In this document: positions 5,570-5,626 of the stretch, one piece after another
Layout of the letters: each line of letters begins with the position of its first letter
Position numbering within the stretch: the stretch's first letter is position 1
Assembly: GCA_030839005.1 (NCBI GenBank)
Contig: JAUZEM010000387.1
Location: 1-5,626, forward strand
DNA: 5,626 nucleotides
Source of the DNA: Actinomycetota bacterium
Lineage (GTDB): Bacteria > Actinomycetota > Acidimicrobiia > IMCC26256 > PALSA-610
Direction: 5' to 3'
Notes under the pieces: model-generated
Told to the model about the DNA's origin: nothing
The model's database searches: none
What the model saw: only the letters and a program-made list of their open reading frames with translations
Translations under genes and position numbers: made by a program

Positions 5570-5626
5570 TGCCGTCCCTGCTCGCCGAGCTCACCCCGGT
5601 CGCGTCGACCTCGTCGAAGCTCGGCT
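5569..5626 (+). CDS. nuoM: Start of the next gene, probably NADH-quinone oxidoreductase subunit M (3' end outside window)
   Basis: Only 19 full codons are visible (M-P-S-L-L-A-E-L-T-P, then V-A-S-T-S-S-K-L-G). The ATG shares one base with the nuoL TGA stop, the same TGATG junction as nuoH/nuoI, and a possible ribosome site precedes it. The peptide is too short to identify by motif, and it is more polar than the hydrophobic first helix often seen at the NuoM N-terminus. The call rests on the near-universal order nuoH-I-J-K-L-M-N. nuoN or an unrelated gene cannot be excluded from this fragment. Confidence 0.6.
   Translation, partial: MPSLLAELTPVASTSSKLG

Noticed and set aside
1..5626. A hidden novel system, mobile element, RNA gene or internal promoter
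   Set aside because: Every base is covered by continuous complex I genes with gaps of at most 7 bases. I saw no insertion-like inverted repeats, no tRNA-like or rRNA-like stretch, and no AT-rich promoter-like region.

Overview
The window is a mid-operon slice of a respiratory complex I (proton-translocating NADH:quinone oxidoreductase, NDH-1) locus. All genes lie on the + strand in the canonical order nuoG (3' end only), nuoH, nuoI, nuoJ, nuoK, nuoL, nuoM (first 19 codons only). Every family except nuoM is recognisable from its motifs. nuoM is called from position in the order.

The DNA is GC-rich by eye, with strong G/C third-position bias and frequent GTG/TTG starts. Several protein features suggest an actinobacterial source: a long NuoH with an extra C-terminal membrane segment, a NuoI with a long polar C-terminal extension ending in a Gly/Ser/Trp-rich stretch, and a NuoG with a molybdopterin-oxidoreductase C-terminal half. 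A deep-branching actinobacterial group such as Acidimicrobiia is plausible, but this is inference from remembered family patterns, not a search result.

Layout: 2-841 nuoG end; 838-2043 nuoH; 2043-2654 nuoI; 2654-3265 nuoJ; 3262-3588 nuoK; 3596-5569 nuoL; 5569 onward nuoM. Junctions are extremely tight. Two are 4-base overlaps (GTGA, TTGA), three are 1-base overlaps, and only nuoK/nuoL is separated, by 7 bases. There is no intergenic stretch, no promoter or terminator candidate, no RNA gene and no mobile element. The whole window is coding and most likely one transcript with translational coupling.

Function: NuoG and NuoI belong to the peripheral arm that passes electrons from NADH along iron-sulfur clusters towards quinone. 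NuoH forms the quinone-site heel of the membrane arm. NuoJ and NuoK link it to the antiporter-like pumps NuoL and NuoM, and the NuoL C-terminal lateral helix braces the arm. The ion-channel Glu, Lys and His residues expected in NuoK and NuoL are all present, so the complex looks functional.

I found no undescribed system here. The observations that deserve a second look are local: a 15-base in-frame tandem repeat giving NuoJ an Ala-Glu-Val-Pro tail, a Pro-to-Glu change at a normally proline position in NuoH, a Gly-to-Ser change in the NuoJ TM3 motif, and an unusual TTG start for nuoK.
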